From assembly GCA_001599915.1 (NCBI GenBank), contig BCIG01000003.1, positions 248,001-312,000 of the forward strand: 64,000 nucleotides of DNA, read 5' to 3'. The notes beneath the pieces were generated by a model. The model ran no database searches. It was not told where the DNA came from and saw nothing but the letters and a program-made list of their open reading frames with translations. The position numbers and the translations under genes are program-made. Positions 10,247 through 21,996 of the stretch are shown here, piece after piece; position 1 is the first letter of the stretch, and every line of letters starts with the position of its first letter. This DNA comes from Symbiotaphrina buchneri. Lineage: Eukaryota; Ascomycota; Symbiotaphrinales; Symbiotaphrinaceae.

Positions 10247-12088
10247 TCATCCCACTCCAGAGATAGCAATGTTGGCGTCGCCGTTATTTGGGCGTTTCCA
10301 GTCAAAGAGATCAAAGGCTTCCCGACTCCAGGGGCCAACATCGTCATCCACCCCCTGCGCCCTTTCCAAACCATTTATGGCCGACCCTTCCTCTGGCAAA
10401 GCCGGCGGTGCCGATACTTGCTTGTGCAGCTGGCGCCCGCTGTTCCCCGGAGCGACCTGCTTGCGGGAGGCAAGTGCATCTGACTGTGTACGTTTGAGTC
10501 CCGTCGATCTTCTCTCACCAGGCCGCGGTCTCTGAAGAAGCAATCGTTCGTCCAGCGTAGCGTAGACCAGGGAAGGATCATCCGCGTTGAGCCTGGGCCA
10601 TGTCACGGCTGCGAGCGCAGCTTGGGTCGATGCACTGATGGTGAAGTTGTCTTCCGCCGGTGCCACCGAAGTAACATCATGTCGAGCATCTGGAGGTTTA
10701 GATCGTCTATCGACGTCCGTTGTGAGTCCTACCTTTACTGACGCTGGTGGAAGCTCATCTGAAGCAACTTCAGGGTCTGAGGTGAGAGCCTGTCGTTTTT
10801 GCCGATTGGTCAGACCCAGCCTTGGCTCGTAGTTCGTTTTGGACCTTCTCCCATTTGTGGTCTGGCCTTGATCAAGTTGTTTCGAAAGTCTTGAACTTAA
10901 CCGCTCATGTTGCTTCTGACAAAACTTTCCCAAGTCATCTTTCGGCGTGGAGCGGATGGGTGGAGATTCTTCCTTGTCCTTTACAACGTCCTGGATCTTC
11001 CGCGATTTGGTCCTCGAGTCTGTCCCACCGACCGTTGGGGTGGATGAGCCTTGACTGATCAACTTCCGGCGCGTTGAACTCGGAAACAAGCGCAGAGAGA
11101 CCTTGGGAGGACTGTCTCCCTGCGCCGACAAGGGCTCTTCGCGTGCAGGAGAGAGGGACTGCAGAGACTGGAAATCATCGGCGCTTATCTGATTAGAAGT
11201 GCTCACAGGAGGCGATGGGATGCGTGTGCGAAGAGCGTCGGTTACTGCAGGCTGCTGCACAGCTTGGGTTTGGCTCGTCGTGAGTTCTGGCCGTGCCTTG
11301 CCTAGACCTGAACCTCGTATAGCTCCTTTGGGATTATTCGCCTTTGAGACCGCAGGCGCAGTCGACTTTTCCACTTCGATGATATCAGGGCTTCTTCGAG
11401 CGGTCTTGGGCAATGACGGACTAGAATAAGCATCGATATTCGTCTTTTGTAATTGGCCACCGACTCTTTGCCTTTTTGGAGCTCTGTCAGGTGTCTTCGA
11501 GTAGCTGTCTGCGGCTGATTTGCGCTGTTGTTCGAAGGGCGACTGCGTTGGAAAGGACGCTCTTCCATATGGACGACCCGTTGCGCCTGATAGGGCATTC
11601 ATGCCACTCGATTGTAGATGGGATAACGGTGCCAGCGAGCGGGTATCGCGCCTTGACGCACCAGTCATTGGCGTGCGTGGGTTGACAGGACTCTTTCGGA
11701 CGGGCGACCTCTGGGCTGTGGTCATGGCTCGGTTTGTACGGACCTCGCGGTCCTTGAGCTTTTTCTCGAAGAGGCCGGTCAGATCCTGCTCTATCCTTCC
11801 CAGCGCCTCTTGCACCTGCACCAAAACCCCTTTCTCAAGCTCCAGCTCCTCTCCATCCTCAACTTCCCCATCCTGCCGCCAATGGGTATCTCCGATGAAG
11901 TTCCGGGTTTCATCATACACCATCACACGCTTGTTGAATGTGTGGAATCTCAAGAAGCCATCCTGCCAACGCTTCTGCTTCCGGCGCAAATCATGGGTAT
12001 AGAGACAGCGGAACTCATTGATTGGAGCCGTGTTTTGTGTTGAGGGCAGCGCGAAGGCTGCGCTCGAAGTAGGATGAGAGGATGCCAT
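10247..12088 (-). CDS. DUF2439 protein, ZGRF1/Mte1/Dbl2-like
   Basis: A single exon encodes 613 residues. Residues about 22-105 (from INEFRCLYTHDLRRKQKRWQ through TFNKRVMVYDETRNFIGDTHW) match the DUF2439 domain at the N-terminus of human ZGRF1, budding-yeast Mte1 and fission-yeast Dbl2. In those relatives the domain is found in proteins that work with the FANCM/Mph1-type helicase at recombination intermediates. The rest is basic, Ser/Pro-rich and probably disordered. A conserved-looking C-terminal motif (GPWSREAFDLFDWKRP) sits a few residues before the stop. There is no helicase domain, so this is the short Mte1/Dbl2 form rather than full ZGRF1. The family call rests on domain recognition by eye. 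Any function in crossover control is inferred from those relatives. Confidence 0.82.
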   Translation of the reverse strand: MASSHPTSSAAFALPSTQNTAPINEFRCLYTHDLRRKQKRWQDGFLRFHTFNKRVMVYDETRNFIGDTHWRQDGEVEDGEELELEKGVLVQVQEALGRIEQDLTGLFEKKLKDREVRTNRAMTTAQRSPVRKSPVNPRTPMTGASRRDTRSLAPLSHLQSSGMNALSGATGRPYGRASFPTQSPFEQQRKSAADSYSKTPDRAPKRQRVGGQLQKTNIDAYSSPSLPKTARRSPDIIEVEKSTAPAVSKANNPKGAIRGSGLGKARPELTTSQTQAVQQPAVTDALRTRIPSPPVSTSNQISADDFQSLQSLSPAREEPLSAQGDSPPKVSLRLFPSSTRRKLISQGSSTPTVGGTDSRTKSRKIQDVVKDKEESPPIRSTPKDDLGKFCQKQHERLSSRLSKQLDQGQTTNGRRSKTNYEPRLGLTNRQKRQALTSDPEVASDELPPASVKVGLTTDVDRRSKPPDARHDVTSVAPAEDNFTISASTQAALAAVTWPRLNADDPSLVYATLDERLLLQRPRPGERRSTGLKRTQSDALASRKQVAPGNSGRQLHKQVSAPPALPEEGSAINGLERAQGVDDDVGPWSREAFDLFDWKRPNNGDANIAISGVG

Positions 12089-12770
12089 ATGGGACCTGGG
12101 TAGAACATACTACACATGTGGGGCATTGCTTTTTCGCTGTGCCACTGATTGTGTCATCGTGATGCGTAGCAGGACGTTATAATCATGCGCGGCTATCAGG
12201 GCGTCGTGTACCCGAAGGTCGTTCATTGAAGTGGTGCCTAGCATGCCTTGGTGATGCTGGCTGGATGGTGTTCGGAGTATGGACTAAGCGGCGCGCCTGT
12301 AAATCACGATATGATCCGCTTCGTGTCCAAGACTCTACGGATTTACACGAGGGAGACACGCGATCACGTGATTGATTATAACGATCATTGAGAAAGCCAG
12401 AAAGTTGCTTACTACAGTACTATTATTAGGTATCGAGCGCCTGCCCTCAGTCCCTTCTCTAGAGTCCTGCACCCTCGCACGAGTACAATTGTCTCGGGGT
12501 TTATCTTCTGTGTTGATCTGTATAAAGGCAAATTTGTGTATCCTTTACGTTTCCACCCAATTTTTCTTAATATTCGTAGCCGTATGGGATCCAATGCATG
12601 GAGAAGGCCTGCTCTTGACTAAGATGATCCGAGCCCCGCTCCCGCCCCACAGCCCCGCCGTCTCGCCTCTTTGCGTGGGCTTGACAGCTTCGTAATCTTC
12701 CTCCAACGGCTTGCCTGGTCACCTACTCCTGCATGACAGGTCGTCCAATTGGACATTGTACATACGAACA
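12089..12770. promoter_or_regulatory. Shared divergent promoter with a palindromic E-box
   Basis: This is 682 bp between the DUF2439 gene (-) and the BAR-SH3 gene (+). Positions 12364-12371 read TCACGTGA, a perfect 8-bp palindrome around a CACGTG E-box. Such boxes are bound by bHLH factors (Cbf1/Pho4/SREBP classes). Which factor binds here, if any, is unknown. No gene is seen. Confidence 0.4.
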
Positions 12771-14339
12771 ATGGCTGCAAGCATGATGAGCAGCGTGCAG
12801 CGCCGGCTGGGGAGGTTTGGCGGCTCCAAGAGCGCCGATGAGTCCCAAGTTGCCATGCTTCTGAAAGAGTTTGAAGATGCCGACACGGCATTGACAAGGG
12901 TATGGCTCACTATACAAGCGCAATGTGGGTGACCGAAGTGCTGATGCCTCCTGCTGCAGATAATCGACGCCTCCAAAGCTTGGAGAGATTCTTGGGTGTC
13001 GATCCTGGCCACGCAGCAATCCATCGCAAAGGAATTCGACACCCTGTATCAGCCCGTCGTATCGGCGAGCGACTACAGTCGTCAGCCTGCGGAGACTCCG
13101 AAGCACACCAGAGAGAGGGCATCGAAGCTGAACTCAACATACGAAGAATTGAGGGCAGAGCTGCTTGAAGAAGTCAATCTGGCCGATGCTAGAATAGTCA
13201 AGCCTGCGATGGATGCCAGAGAACATCTCAGTCCCTTGAAAAAGACAATAAAAAAGAGAGAAAATCTAAAGGTCAGTACACAGCACAGTCGATTAATTGG
13301 CGGAGCTGGCAACACTGCTTTCGCTCATGAGATGATGGTGCTGATGAACGCAGGCGGACTTTGATCGCTACCAGAGCCGTGTGGACTCGTACAGGAAGAA
13401 GACCAACCGCTCCGACCGGGAAAATGGCGCTTTAGACAAGGCTGAAATGGAGCTAGCAAGAGCTACAGAGGTATGTCGGGCGCTGGATTTACATGGCTAG
13501 CCATTGACTCGATTCAGGAATATCAAGCGGCAGACGATCATCTCAAGCAACATCTTCCCAACATCGTGGCATCTGCCTTTTCGCTACTCCCGCACATCCT
13601 CTCGGCGCAGATCTAGACACAGTACAGCTTGCTAGCTCAATACTACACGACCCTGCACAGCTACTGCGAAGAGTCTCAGTATCCTTCACAAGCTGTCTCA
13701 CCGCAAGAGATTGTGAGTGCATGGGACGCCAGTTTCAGACCGGTGCACCTGCATGTGGAGACCGAGATCCATTGTATTGCGAACGGCAAGGCGGTGCACC
13801 GGCCGATGGAGCTAGACGAGCAGAAGTCCTCCTCTAGCAGCAGCAGGATGCTGAACGGCCTGAGCAGCTTTGGCCGCCGCGCCAGCAGCCAGGCGCAGGC
13901 CCCCTTGTCGCGGACGTCCTCCGCCAACGCTCAATCGCCCGACGAGGCGCCGCGGGCCCGGATACCGTCCATTGCGTCTCCAAGTGACTCCGTGACATCC
14001 TTCAGGACAAGCAACTCTGCTATCACCAGTCCTACTGCCCAATCTCGACCGGACTACTTCTCGCGGGACCGCAAGCCATCGTCGTCATCTGTTCTTTCCG
14101 CCGCCGCAGCTGGCAAGAGACCCCCGCCTCCGCCTCCTCCCAAGAGATTGCCTTCGGCGCAGTCCTCGTTTGCTACAGCTCTCTACGCCTTTCAGGGCCA
14201 GAACGCAGGAGACCTGTCGTTCAGGGAAGGCGACCGCATTCGCGTCATCAAGAAGACAGACAGCACCGACGACTGGTGGGAGGGCGAGTTGAAGGGCGTC
14301 AAGGGCGCATTTCCCGCGAATTACTGCCAAATCGGGTGA
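12771..14339 (+). CDS. BAR-SH3 adaptor (Hob1/Rvs167-like), interrupted by in-frame TAG
   Basis: Four exons (12771-12899, 12960-13271, 13354-13470, 13518-14339) splice cleanly with GTATGG, GTCAGT and GTATGT donors. They would give 459 residues if codon 219 were sense. Residues about 20-255 form an alpha-helical BAR domain of the amphiphysin/Rvs167 type, which bends membranes at endocytic sites. A Ser/Pro-rich linker and a poly-Pro run (near 375-385) follow. The C-terminus is an SH3 domain (about 404-459) with ALYAF, DDWWEGEL and FPANY. Codon 219 (13614-13616) is TAG, in ...HILSAQI-stop-TQYSLLAQYY, with intact BAR sequence on both sides. A single C-to-T change of CAG would explain it. Translation stopping here would give a 218-residue partial BAR protein without SH3. 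Starts at 12783 or 12786 are also possible. Confidence 0.8.
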
Positions 14340-14753
14340 GCCATATATACATACAATACATACATACATACATGTTTAATCAACTTCTCACATCATTCAC
14401 GAAGATACTGAGTCTGGTCGGGGGGAGAGTTTCAAAAGTAAACAGATAGCGACTATTAGAACAAACAAGCAACTCATCCTGCCTTTCTCTCATCTCTCAT
14501 CTGGAAATGCTATCCCATATCTACTATGCAGTCCGATTCGTAGCCCGTAAGAGAATTTCGTGGAAAGAGAAAAGAGAGAGCCTCATCTCCTCCTTGCGCG
14601 GCCGTAGCACGTCATGTCATGAAGATGCAAGTCTTTGGAAATCGTCATTCATCAGCGCCTCGTTAGCATGAATGGTGCGAGTAGCACACGAGGCTGAGGG
14701 TGCACGCTGCAAAGGTTCGTCGGAACAAGCAAAGCAAATCGCTCCCGGCCACT
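14340..14753. other. Convergent 3' region with short microsatellite
   Basis: This is 414 bp between two stop codons that face each other. A short (CATA)n run lies at about 14350-14372. No coding signal was seen. Confidence 0.45.
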
Positions 14754-16317
14754 TCATCGGATATACCCTCGAGGAGGCGGTCGCGAATCGAAGATGACCT
14801 CCCGCTCAATGATCCTCTCCTCTGGGTAGCGGCGACGCTCATTGACCTGCTCCCGCTCCCACTGGATCTCGCGAATGCGCCCACGCCGTTCCCGTCGGAT
14901 GGCTTCCGAGAGCTCCACCAATTCAGAAACATCCTCCTGTAAGACTGGGTGTCAGCACGGTGTCCACCATAAATGCGCACGCGCGGTGGGGGTCATACAT
15001 AGCGCAGGTACTCAAAGACATAGAATAAGTAGTCCGTCTCCTCGTAATCATAACCAATCTCCTCAATGGCTTCCTTCAGAACCAGATCCTTGGTGATTTC
15101 TGTCCACATTTCCCGCTGCTTTGGCCTCTGCCCGACATATCTCCTAGGTGTCTCCGCAATGATCACCTCCTTCTCTTCTCGCCTTTCCTCCCGGATGGGC
15201 TCAGGTGGCCCCTCCGGAATGAACTTCGACCGTCGCACGCCATTGTACCGTTGCCAGGTAATCTCTTCCGTCGCGCCCCCAATGCCTTCCATTTGGACCC
15301 GTTTCGTACCAGGAGGTACATCTACAATTGCCCAATCGCGTGTCGCACCATTGTACGCCTCGCCCATATACCGTCGCTCGTCTGCGCGGCGATTGTAGTA
15401 GTCTGCCTCGGCCAAAATGTCGGGTTCGGATTGCGAGAACATTCGAGGTGCACTGGGCGACCGAGGGCGACGACGCTCCCCCTCACGCTCTCTTATTATG
15501 AGCTCATCGTCATAGGGACGGCCTCCTCGAAACCCACTGAAATCAGTGTCAGGACTATTGTCAACTTGGCTGCCAGACAGGATTGAGCACTTACCGCTTG
15601 CGGATGTCTATCTCTTCGAATTCACGCACCGGCGGAGAGGGAGGGCGACGTGGGGCAGGTGGTGGGGATGGTGAAGGCAGCCTCGTTGTACCTGTTCCTG
15701 CCTGTGTTAGTAGAAATTCCCAGGGTTTCAGCTTCACCGTTGAAACACTAACCGTGGTCGATATGATAGTGGTGGGTCACGACATTCTGATGGATCTCTG
15801 GCTCGCGGATAATCTCAGGCTCTGGTGTCCTCTCTCTGCCTCGTGAAGGAGCCCTGATGATGTCGATCTCTGTCGTCTCGCGCTCACGGGGCCGATCTCG
15901 CTGGCGAGTGATTTCGATCTCTGTTCTATCACGCTCCCGTTCACGTTCAGGCTCTCGCTCTCGCTCCCGTACGCGCTCTCTTGGCCGCTCACGGGCGCGA
16001 GTAAACTCAATCTCCTCTCTCTCCCAGTCGCGTGGGACGGAGCGAGACCTGACGATTTCAATCTCTTCCTTCTCGCGCTCGCGCTCGCGTGGCCGCTCCC
16101 GCTCTCTGGGCCGCGTGTACGTCTCTTCAGTTCGTTCCCTCACGACCAAGGGCCCGGCCGAAGTGCGACCATAATCCTCACGAAGAAACTCAGGCTCTCT
16201 GCGGCGCTCGGGTCGGCGAATGACGTCCACCTCGTCATATTCCCGTTCGCGCCCATTGCGATAGTAGTCACGTTCTCGCTCTTCGTAAAGCTCCGAGACT
16301 GGGTAGCGTCGCGACAT
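14754..16317 (-). CDS. RE-rich protein with a fungal DUF8035-type domain
   Basis: Four exons (16317-15753, 15691-15595, 15536-14999, 14936-14754) give 460 residues. Introns are 61, 58 and 62 nt, with matching phases. The N-terminal half is dominated by Arg/Glu repeats (RERERPREREREKEEIEIVR and similar), which recall splicing-associated RE/RS tracts. The C-terminal half contains a compact conserved segment (about 250-390) with YNGATRDWAIVDVPPGTKRV, ITWQRYNGVRRSKF and a helical ETDYLFYVFEYLRY block. I recall this as the domain named DUF8035 in fungal annotations; the number is from memory and unverified. Function is unknown. The ATG at 16317 is the first in-frame ATG. The exon-2 acceptor was chosen among two AGs because only it keeps the Pro-rich reading frame into EFEEIDIRKR. 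Confidence 0.82.
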
Positions 16318-18102
16318 AGTGATGCTGACAGTTCCCCGCCCCACCTCTTTATCGGTGAGTCGGTGAGACGGTTAGATAGGAGGTCACTGGTACAAGCAGG
16401 CAACCACAGCTGTAATTGACCAGATGCAAAGGCCAAGCGAAAGCGAAAGGTAAGAAAGAGCGGGATGGCGAAGGTGCAAGTGAATGGAAGCGGGGTGAAG
16501 CAGCAGGCGTGGAAAGTGCGTCAAGTGAGGTCGAACATGAAGCGATGGTGGATTGTCATGGAAGACGAAGAAAGGGAGGCGGGGTGGTTGGAAAGGTCGA
16601 GTAAAGAAGGACAAGTGAGGTAAGGTAAGTAAGGCAGGGTAGTAGTAGCGTAAGGTAGGCAGGGAAGATGAACAACAGAACAGAGCGCGAATGGGACCGG
16701 GGTGGTTGGAAGGTGGGACTTGTTGTGGTCTTATCTAAGGTACAGGTAGCCTTCACAAAACTGTCAGTTTTCAGGCAGTTTTACTTAGCTGCCGCGTGCC
16801 AGGGCAGGGCAGCAGTTTGACTACGAAGCTACGAATATTCACCTTACTTGGTACTGGCAGGTTGGTCGCGGAGGTGCCTGACTTAAGGTAGCAAGCCCAC
16901 AAATTGTTACGAGTACCCAGTAGCCAGCCATACGCACAGATCCTCAACGGACGCTGACGCAACACTGCATGCAATGTGCATGCAGAGAGGAGAGGGGAAT
17001 GAATAGCGAGAGAGAACATATGAGATCGGTGAGGAAGATGAATAATAATAACGGCAGTAAACAATACAATTATCCAGAATTACCCATCATTATTATCACG
17101 GACCATGTACAAGTCTCCATCTATCGCTGATCATGCGTCCGCATCATCTGCACTCGGTTCCCCGTCATCAGACATGATATTTCTCTTAGGTTGTTAGGGG
17201 CTCCAAAACATCTGAGCCCATCTTCCCTCTGTAAGGTTCCTACCAGCCTAAGGTCTTTATGAACACCACGGTCTCTCCAACACACTTCCCGTGCGTGATC
17301 AAAGCAAATAAAGCAACGGCGGACGGGACTCGGCCCGACCCTCAAACTCAAGCAGGCCGTGCTGCATACGGTACCCGCGGACGGTAAGGCAGGCAACGGG
17401 CTCGTGTGTGGCAGGCAGCCCAAGCGCTCGCAGGTACGGAGTACCAATCATCCAATTGTGTCAAGGGTCTCTCTGTCCTCAGCCCCTTACTCGCCCAACT
17501 AACCGCTTCCACCCGCATCTCTCATCTTCGAACCTCGACGCTTCGCATCGCCCAGATCACAGGTAGCCACTTCAATAATGCCTGAGTCAACCTTAAGCTG
17601 CTGCATGTCCATGTAAGGTAGATGGGCTTGATCCCGCGGTCAACAGCAATAATGCGACAGCAACTGCAGTCTCCAACACTAGACTACTAGTAATCTAGAA
17701 CTTCGTTCTTCAACTACCTTATCCAACGGCAAGCTGTCGACCACTTGTACAGTCGCTAAGCTTTGATCAAATTCCTTCATAATGGCCCTTGCTTTCCATC
17801 CTAGATTGTCCCTTCGCGCCTCTCCGCCTGCATTCCCCCGCAGATTCAGTCGTACATGAAGACATCGACCCCTTTCTTTCTTAGGCGTCGCCCATGGCCC
17901 ACCGAGGAGGCACGTCGGAGGAGACCAGGCCCAAGGATCCCTTCAAGCCCCATCCAACACCATAACATCAAAGTCCTCTCGCTGATACACCGGCAATAAC
18001 AAGACAATGAGAAATCGAAGAGAAGACGAAACACCGCTCCGCTGACGACGCTGGGGACACCATGTTGTTGTGGTAGAGAATCCGAGAGTGGCCTCCAAAA
18101 AT
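16318..18102. promoter_or_regulatory. Long intergenic region upstream of the RE-rich gene
   Basis: This is 1785 bp. The first 450 bp are G/A-rich on the + strand, that is, a pyrimidine tract on the strand of the gene it precedes. GGTAAGGTA-type repeats occur at about 16617-16660, and CTTAAGGTA/CTAAGGTA-like words at 16736 and 16883. A 25-codon ATG open frame at 17782-17859 looks like a mitochondrial presequence, but I could not extend it (see findings). Otherwise I see nothing. Confidence 0.45.
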
Positions 18103-21100
18103 TCATCGTTCAAACTCGACCGTCTTTGTCGTGTCCGAGCTAGCGCTGTCGACCCTCTTTCGAGTTCCGCTCCCGACATCCATCAAATCCGGGGACTCAG
18201 CCTCAACATCCCTTTCCTTCAGACTCCCAGCATCGGCTTCGGCCCCCTCAAGCAGATCATGATCGCGCTCCCGCACACTTCTCCTTTCGGCGTCTCCCGC
18301 ATAACCGGCCTTGGCTGCTTCGTCTCCCGCTTCATCATCATCCTCTTCTTCGTCTTTGCCTAGCGCGTTCCTCTCCATCTCTCTTTGCGCCTCGTCCATC
18401 CTGCGCTTTACTTCTGCCGCTACGCGCATCCCGTCACTAACAATGTTGTCCAGTACACCTCGTAGCCCCTTCCCAGGCGGCACCACTGCCCCCGAACCTG
18501 CAGGTCCAGATGGTGTCCCTGCTGCCTGACCTGCGCTTCTAGCACTGCCGAGGTTCGAAAACGTCGTAAGACTTGTGGGTGAAGCAGCCGCAGCAGGGCC
18601 GGAAGAGCCTTTCTCCGAAAGGTGGAACGAAGCCGGAAAGGAGGATTCGAAGAATTGTTGCAGCAATTCATCCGCTAGTATGACCATTCGAAAGGTGGGC
18701 AGCGTGATGCATAGGGGATGAGCCGGGTCAAGAGCTACATTGGCTGATTCAGCTGCTGTTTTTGAGACACGGTCTGAGCTCGGTCGATCCGCTAGGGAAG
18801 GCCTCTTAGCGGACCTACTATCTGGAGCTTGCGACTGTTTGTCACTTGCTTCCGATGAGACTGGAACGGTGCTGGGAGTGGCGGAATCGTCATTCAGGTC
18901 CAGCAGATCCTCCTCCTCATCATCGCCTTCATCCCCAATGCTAAACGCCTCCATCCCTTCCTTGACAGGCTCCATTCCACTGAGCATTCCATCCGCTGCT
19001 TTGACTGCCTGATCGGCGTGGTCGGGATCTGCATACTCAAAGCACCTCCTGATAAAGGCGCTGACGCTCCCAAGAAATTTCTCATCGAGGCCTCCTTTTC
19101 GTGTATCTTCTAGCGCACCGGTGGAACCAGTGAGCATTTCATTCAGGCCGTTCAAGGATGCTGAGGGTGACAAGGTGCCCTCGAGCCCTCGCCGCGAGAG
19201 AAACAGGAGAGCTTCCGAAATTCGAAGGATACCTTCTCGGTCAACTTTGCCATCTCCGTCTTCATCGTATAACTCGAAGAAATAGCTTATGCTGGCCATG
19301 AGGTCCCTTGTACCTTTGATATGAGCTAAGCCAGTTACCACATTCTGCAAGCTTAGCCCATCCTTCTTCTCCACATCCCACCGGTGGAATAATCTTCGCA
19401 TAAACTCATGATCTGCAGGCTCCGGATTTCCAGCACCCCAGGGAGACAATGACGCCTGTTTGCCTCGAGTACTGCCACCAAAGTAGGTATACGTATCCTT
19501 CTCGAACGGCTGATCACGTTGTTGGGGTGAGCTCGGTGAATCGGTTATGGCCCACTTTGCCGTCGCGGCAAGAAACTCTCTGAAGGCATCGTAGTCCATG
19601 AGAGAAGGGCTCGGCCCAAGGCCGACGCGGCCAACCTCGGGGCCAGCATTGCTGGCCAACCCATTCACGAGCTCAGCGGCTTTTGTTCTGCCTAATTTGG
19701 CACGCCTTTCACTCTCGGCACGGATCATTTCCTGCCGCTGCTGTCGTTCGTACAGTATCCCATAGAATCGATCGTAAAGGAAGCCTAATTCTTCCAAGCT
19801 CAGACGCTTACTGTCTGGGCCCAGATTTCGTAGCGAGGTCCTCTTCGCAAAACTTTCAATATTGTTGAGCACAGCATCCTTGTGCTTTGCACGCTGCTCC
19901 GAGATGGTGTTTTGTGTTATGCCGGCGAACTCTTTGAAAGCGACGACCATGAGTTCCTGGAAGCGAGTCACCGCACGCAGTTTCTCGTTCTCCGACTTTG
20001 GGTGCGCTGATTCATCGAGCCGCGAAAAGTATGATTTCAAGACGGATATGAATGCTCCATCATCGGTGGCGTCCAACAATTCCTCTCCGTTGATCCTTAA
20101 GATTGCCAGACCTACCTGAAAGAGCACTTTCGGTCCCTCCAGGAAGAAGCAGTCAAGGACACGAAAAGCGAACACGAGTGGCATTGAATTGATATATAAT
20201 GAAAGAAACCACGGGAGAGAGACAACCGACAGTTGCACGTCGGATTCGACGAGATGGTCCCACAAGATGGGCATGGTTTTTTCAACGAGTGATTCGAAAA
20301 CGCGCTGGTCAAGCAATGTTCCATACATGGTCGTGGAGTAGTATCCAGGCAACAGCCGATCACAAAGGACAGAGAGCAGAAAGAAGGCTTGGGCTTCAGA
20401 CATGTAGCTTGTGTGGTCAGCTACGGTTCTTCAGACTGTCCGAGAATACTCACATAAGCAAAGCAGCGACTACAATGTTCATCGCTTGGCAGTAGCCGAC
20501 TTCTTCATTAGTCCAGCTGTACGCAACAAGGACCCTTCTAAGACGCCCTATGCCTTCCTCGCTCTGGAACCCCGGGTATTCAGGGAGACTGCGGTTGAGG
20601 TCCTTCTCTATTTCATCAATTGCTAGAGATTCCTGGCCGGAGAACTTGGCCAAGGTCTGCGTGTAAAGCTTGGGATTTTGCAGACGGAGGAACAACGATC
20701 CTGAAGTGAGCTCCCAGATTTCTCCGCGTAGTCGGTTCGGCAGCCCGACTCGGATGAGTTTGTGAAAAGTAGGCTGTCGGATCAGGGTCACGTTCCGCCC
20801 GTTTTCTAGTAAACGTGCGTCAGCAAGATCGTATCTTAGTGGCCAGACATTGTCGTACCTCTCATGTACTCGCCCCACAACCGCATCTTACTCCTGTCAC
20901 GCAGTTTGCGAGCATCCCCGGGATACTTGAACACCATGCCCAGGCCAGCGTCCGGGGGTCTGGGGGTTTCTTGTCCTCTCGCACCACCATCTTCGGCTCT
21001 CTTGAAGTCACTTGAGAAGAGGTATTCGGAATAGCAAGCAGCAACCACCTGCCTCAGGTTTTCCACATCCTTTGCTGCTTCTCTTAGACCCTTTTTCAAG

Positions 21101-21684
21101 CCGTCACAAAATCTCTCGCAAGCTTGTCTGCTCCCCACCAGTTGGATGGTCAGTCGCTGTCCGAGCTTTGGCACGGACTTATCCGTTGAGGGGCTCCCAG
21201 TGCCATTCCATGTGGTTATTGCTAGTGAAAATACGTAGCTTTGACTGTGCAATCTTTCGACGCGTCTGATGGCGCATAGTGGTAATGCAAACCCATTACC
21301 AGCCGGGCCGGAACCTCTCGTTTGCCCGGTAAATGCGCTCGAGGCCGTGGTACTTGCGGACGGAAGGAAGCTACTGGGCTGAGTGGAGAAACAGAGGAAG
21401 CTCTCGCTCAGGTGAAGCTTCCCCACATAATGGTTGCCCTTGTCTCGGTCCCGATCGATCTCGCTGTGAGGGCTACGTGACGATTTGGTAGTGGAAGGAG
21501 AGGGCAGGGCAAGCTCGGCATTGATCTCCTGCAGCGGGTTCTGAGTATCGGGTAGTCGGAATTGCAGTCGGAATAGCGTCGATTTGGATGGTTTCCGCTC
21601 GACAGCAGATGGTGAGGAGGATAGCGACAGGGACGGGTCAATTAGAGACTGCGCCTTTTGCACGAGGGAGGTGATATTGAACAT
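18103..21684 (-). CDS. GRAM-TBC-EF-hand Rab GTPase-activating protein
   Basis: Three exons (21684-20859, 20805-20454, 20407-18103) give 1160 residues. Introns are 53 nt (GTACGA) and 46 nt (GTGAGT). The N-terminus ([17 protein letters not shown]) and a GRAM-like region precede a TBC domain at about 290-500. It keeps both catalytic fingers: the IxxDxxR arginine (I341-D344-R347) and the YxQ glutamine (Y380-C381-Q382). An EF-hand loop (DEDGDGKVD) begins near residue 774. This order is that of the TBC1D9/Mdr1(Gyp2) family, which speeds GTP hydrolysis by Rabs of the Ypt6 class in Golgi/endosome traffic. The Rab target here is inferred from the family. The C-terminal 400 residues are acidic and disordered. 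Splicing restores the conserved [16 protein letters not shown] and [14 protein letters not shown] junctions. Confidence 0.92.
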
Positions 21685-21996
21685 GACGTCCAGAGCGCCG
21701 GCTCAACAGTATCGAGTGGCCGGACAGGGTCTCGTTGGGACGCGTTTAGGAGGTCGTAAAATGAATGAAGGAGGCAGAAGCTCCCGAGACAGACGAAGAG
21801 AGCGACATGTATGCACGGGATGCGTGTGCCAGTGTCGTTGATTATGGGCCTCACAGCATCTCTCGTCCGTAAGGCTCACTCTGAAATAGTACAGTCCTCC
21901 TCTCCAGAAGGTGATTCACAGTTCTAGTAGGTAGGAGGGACAGAAGGGAGGAGCACAGGCACACAGGTATGGGTACCTCTAAGCTGAGATCCGAAG

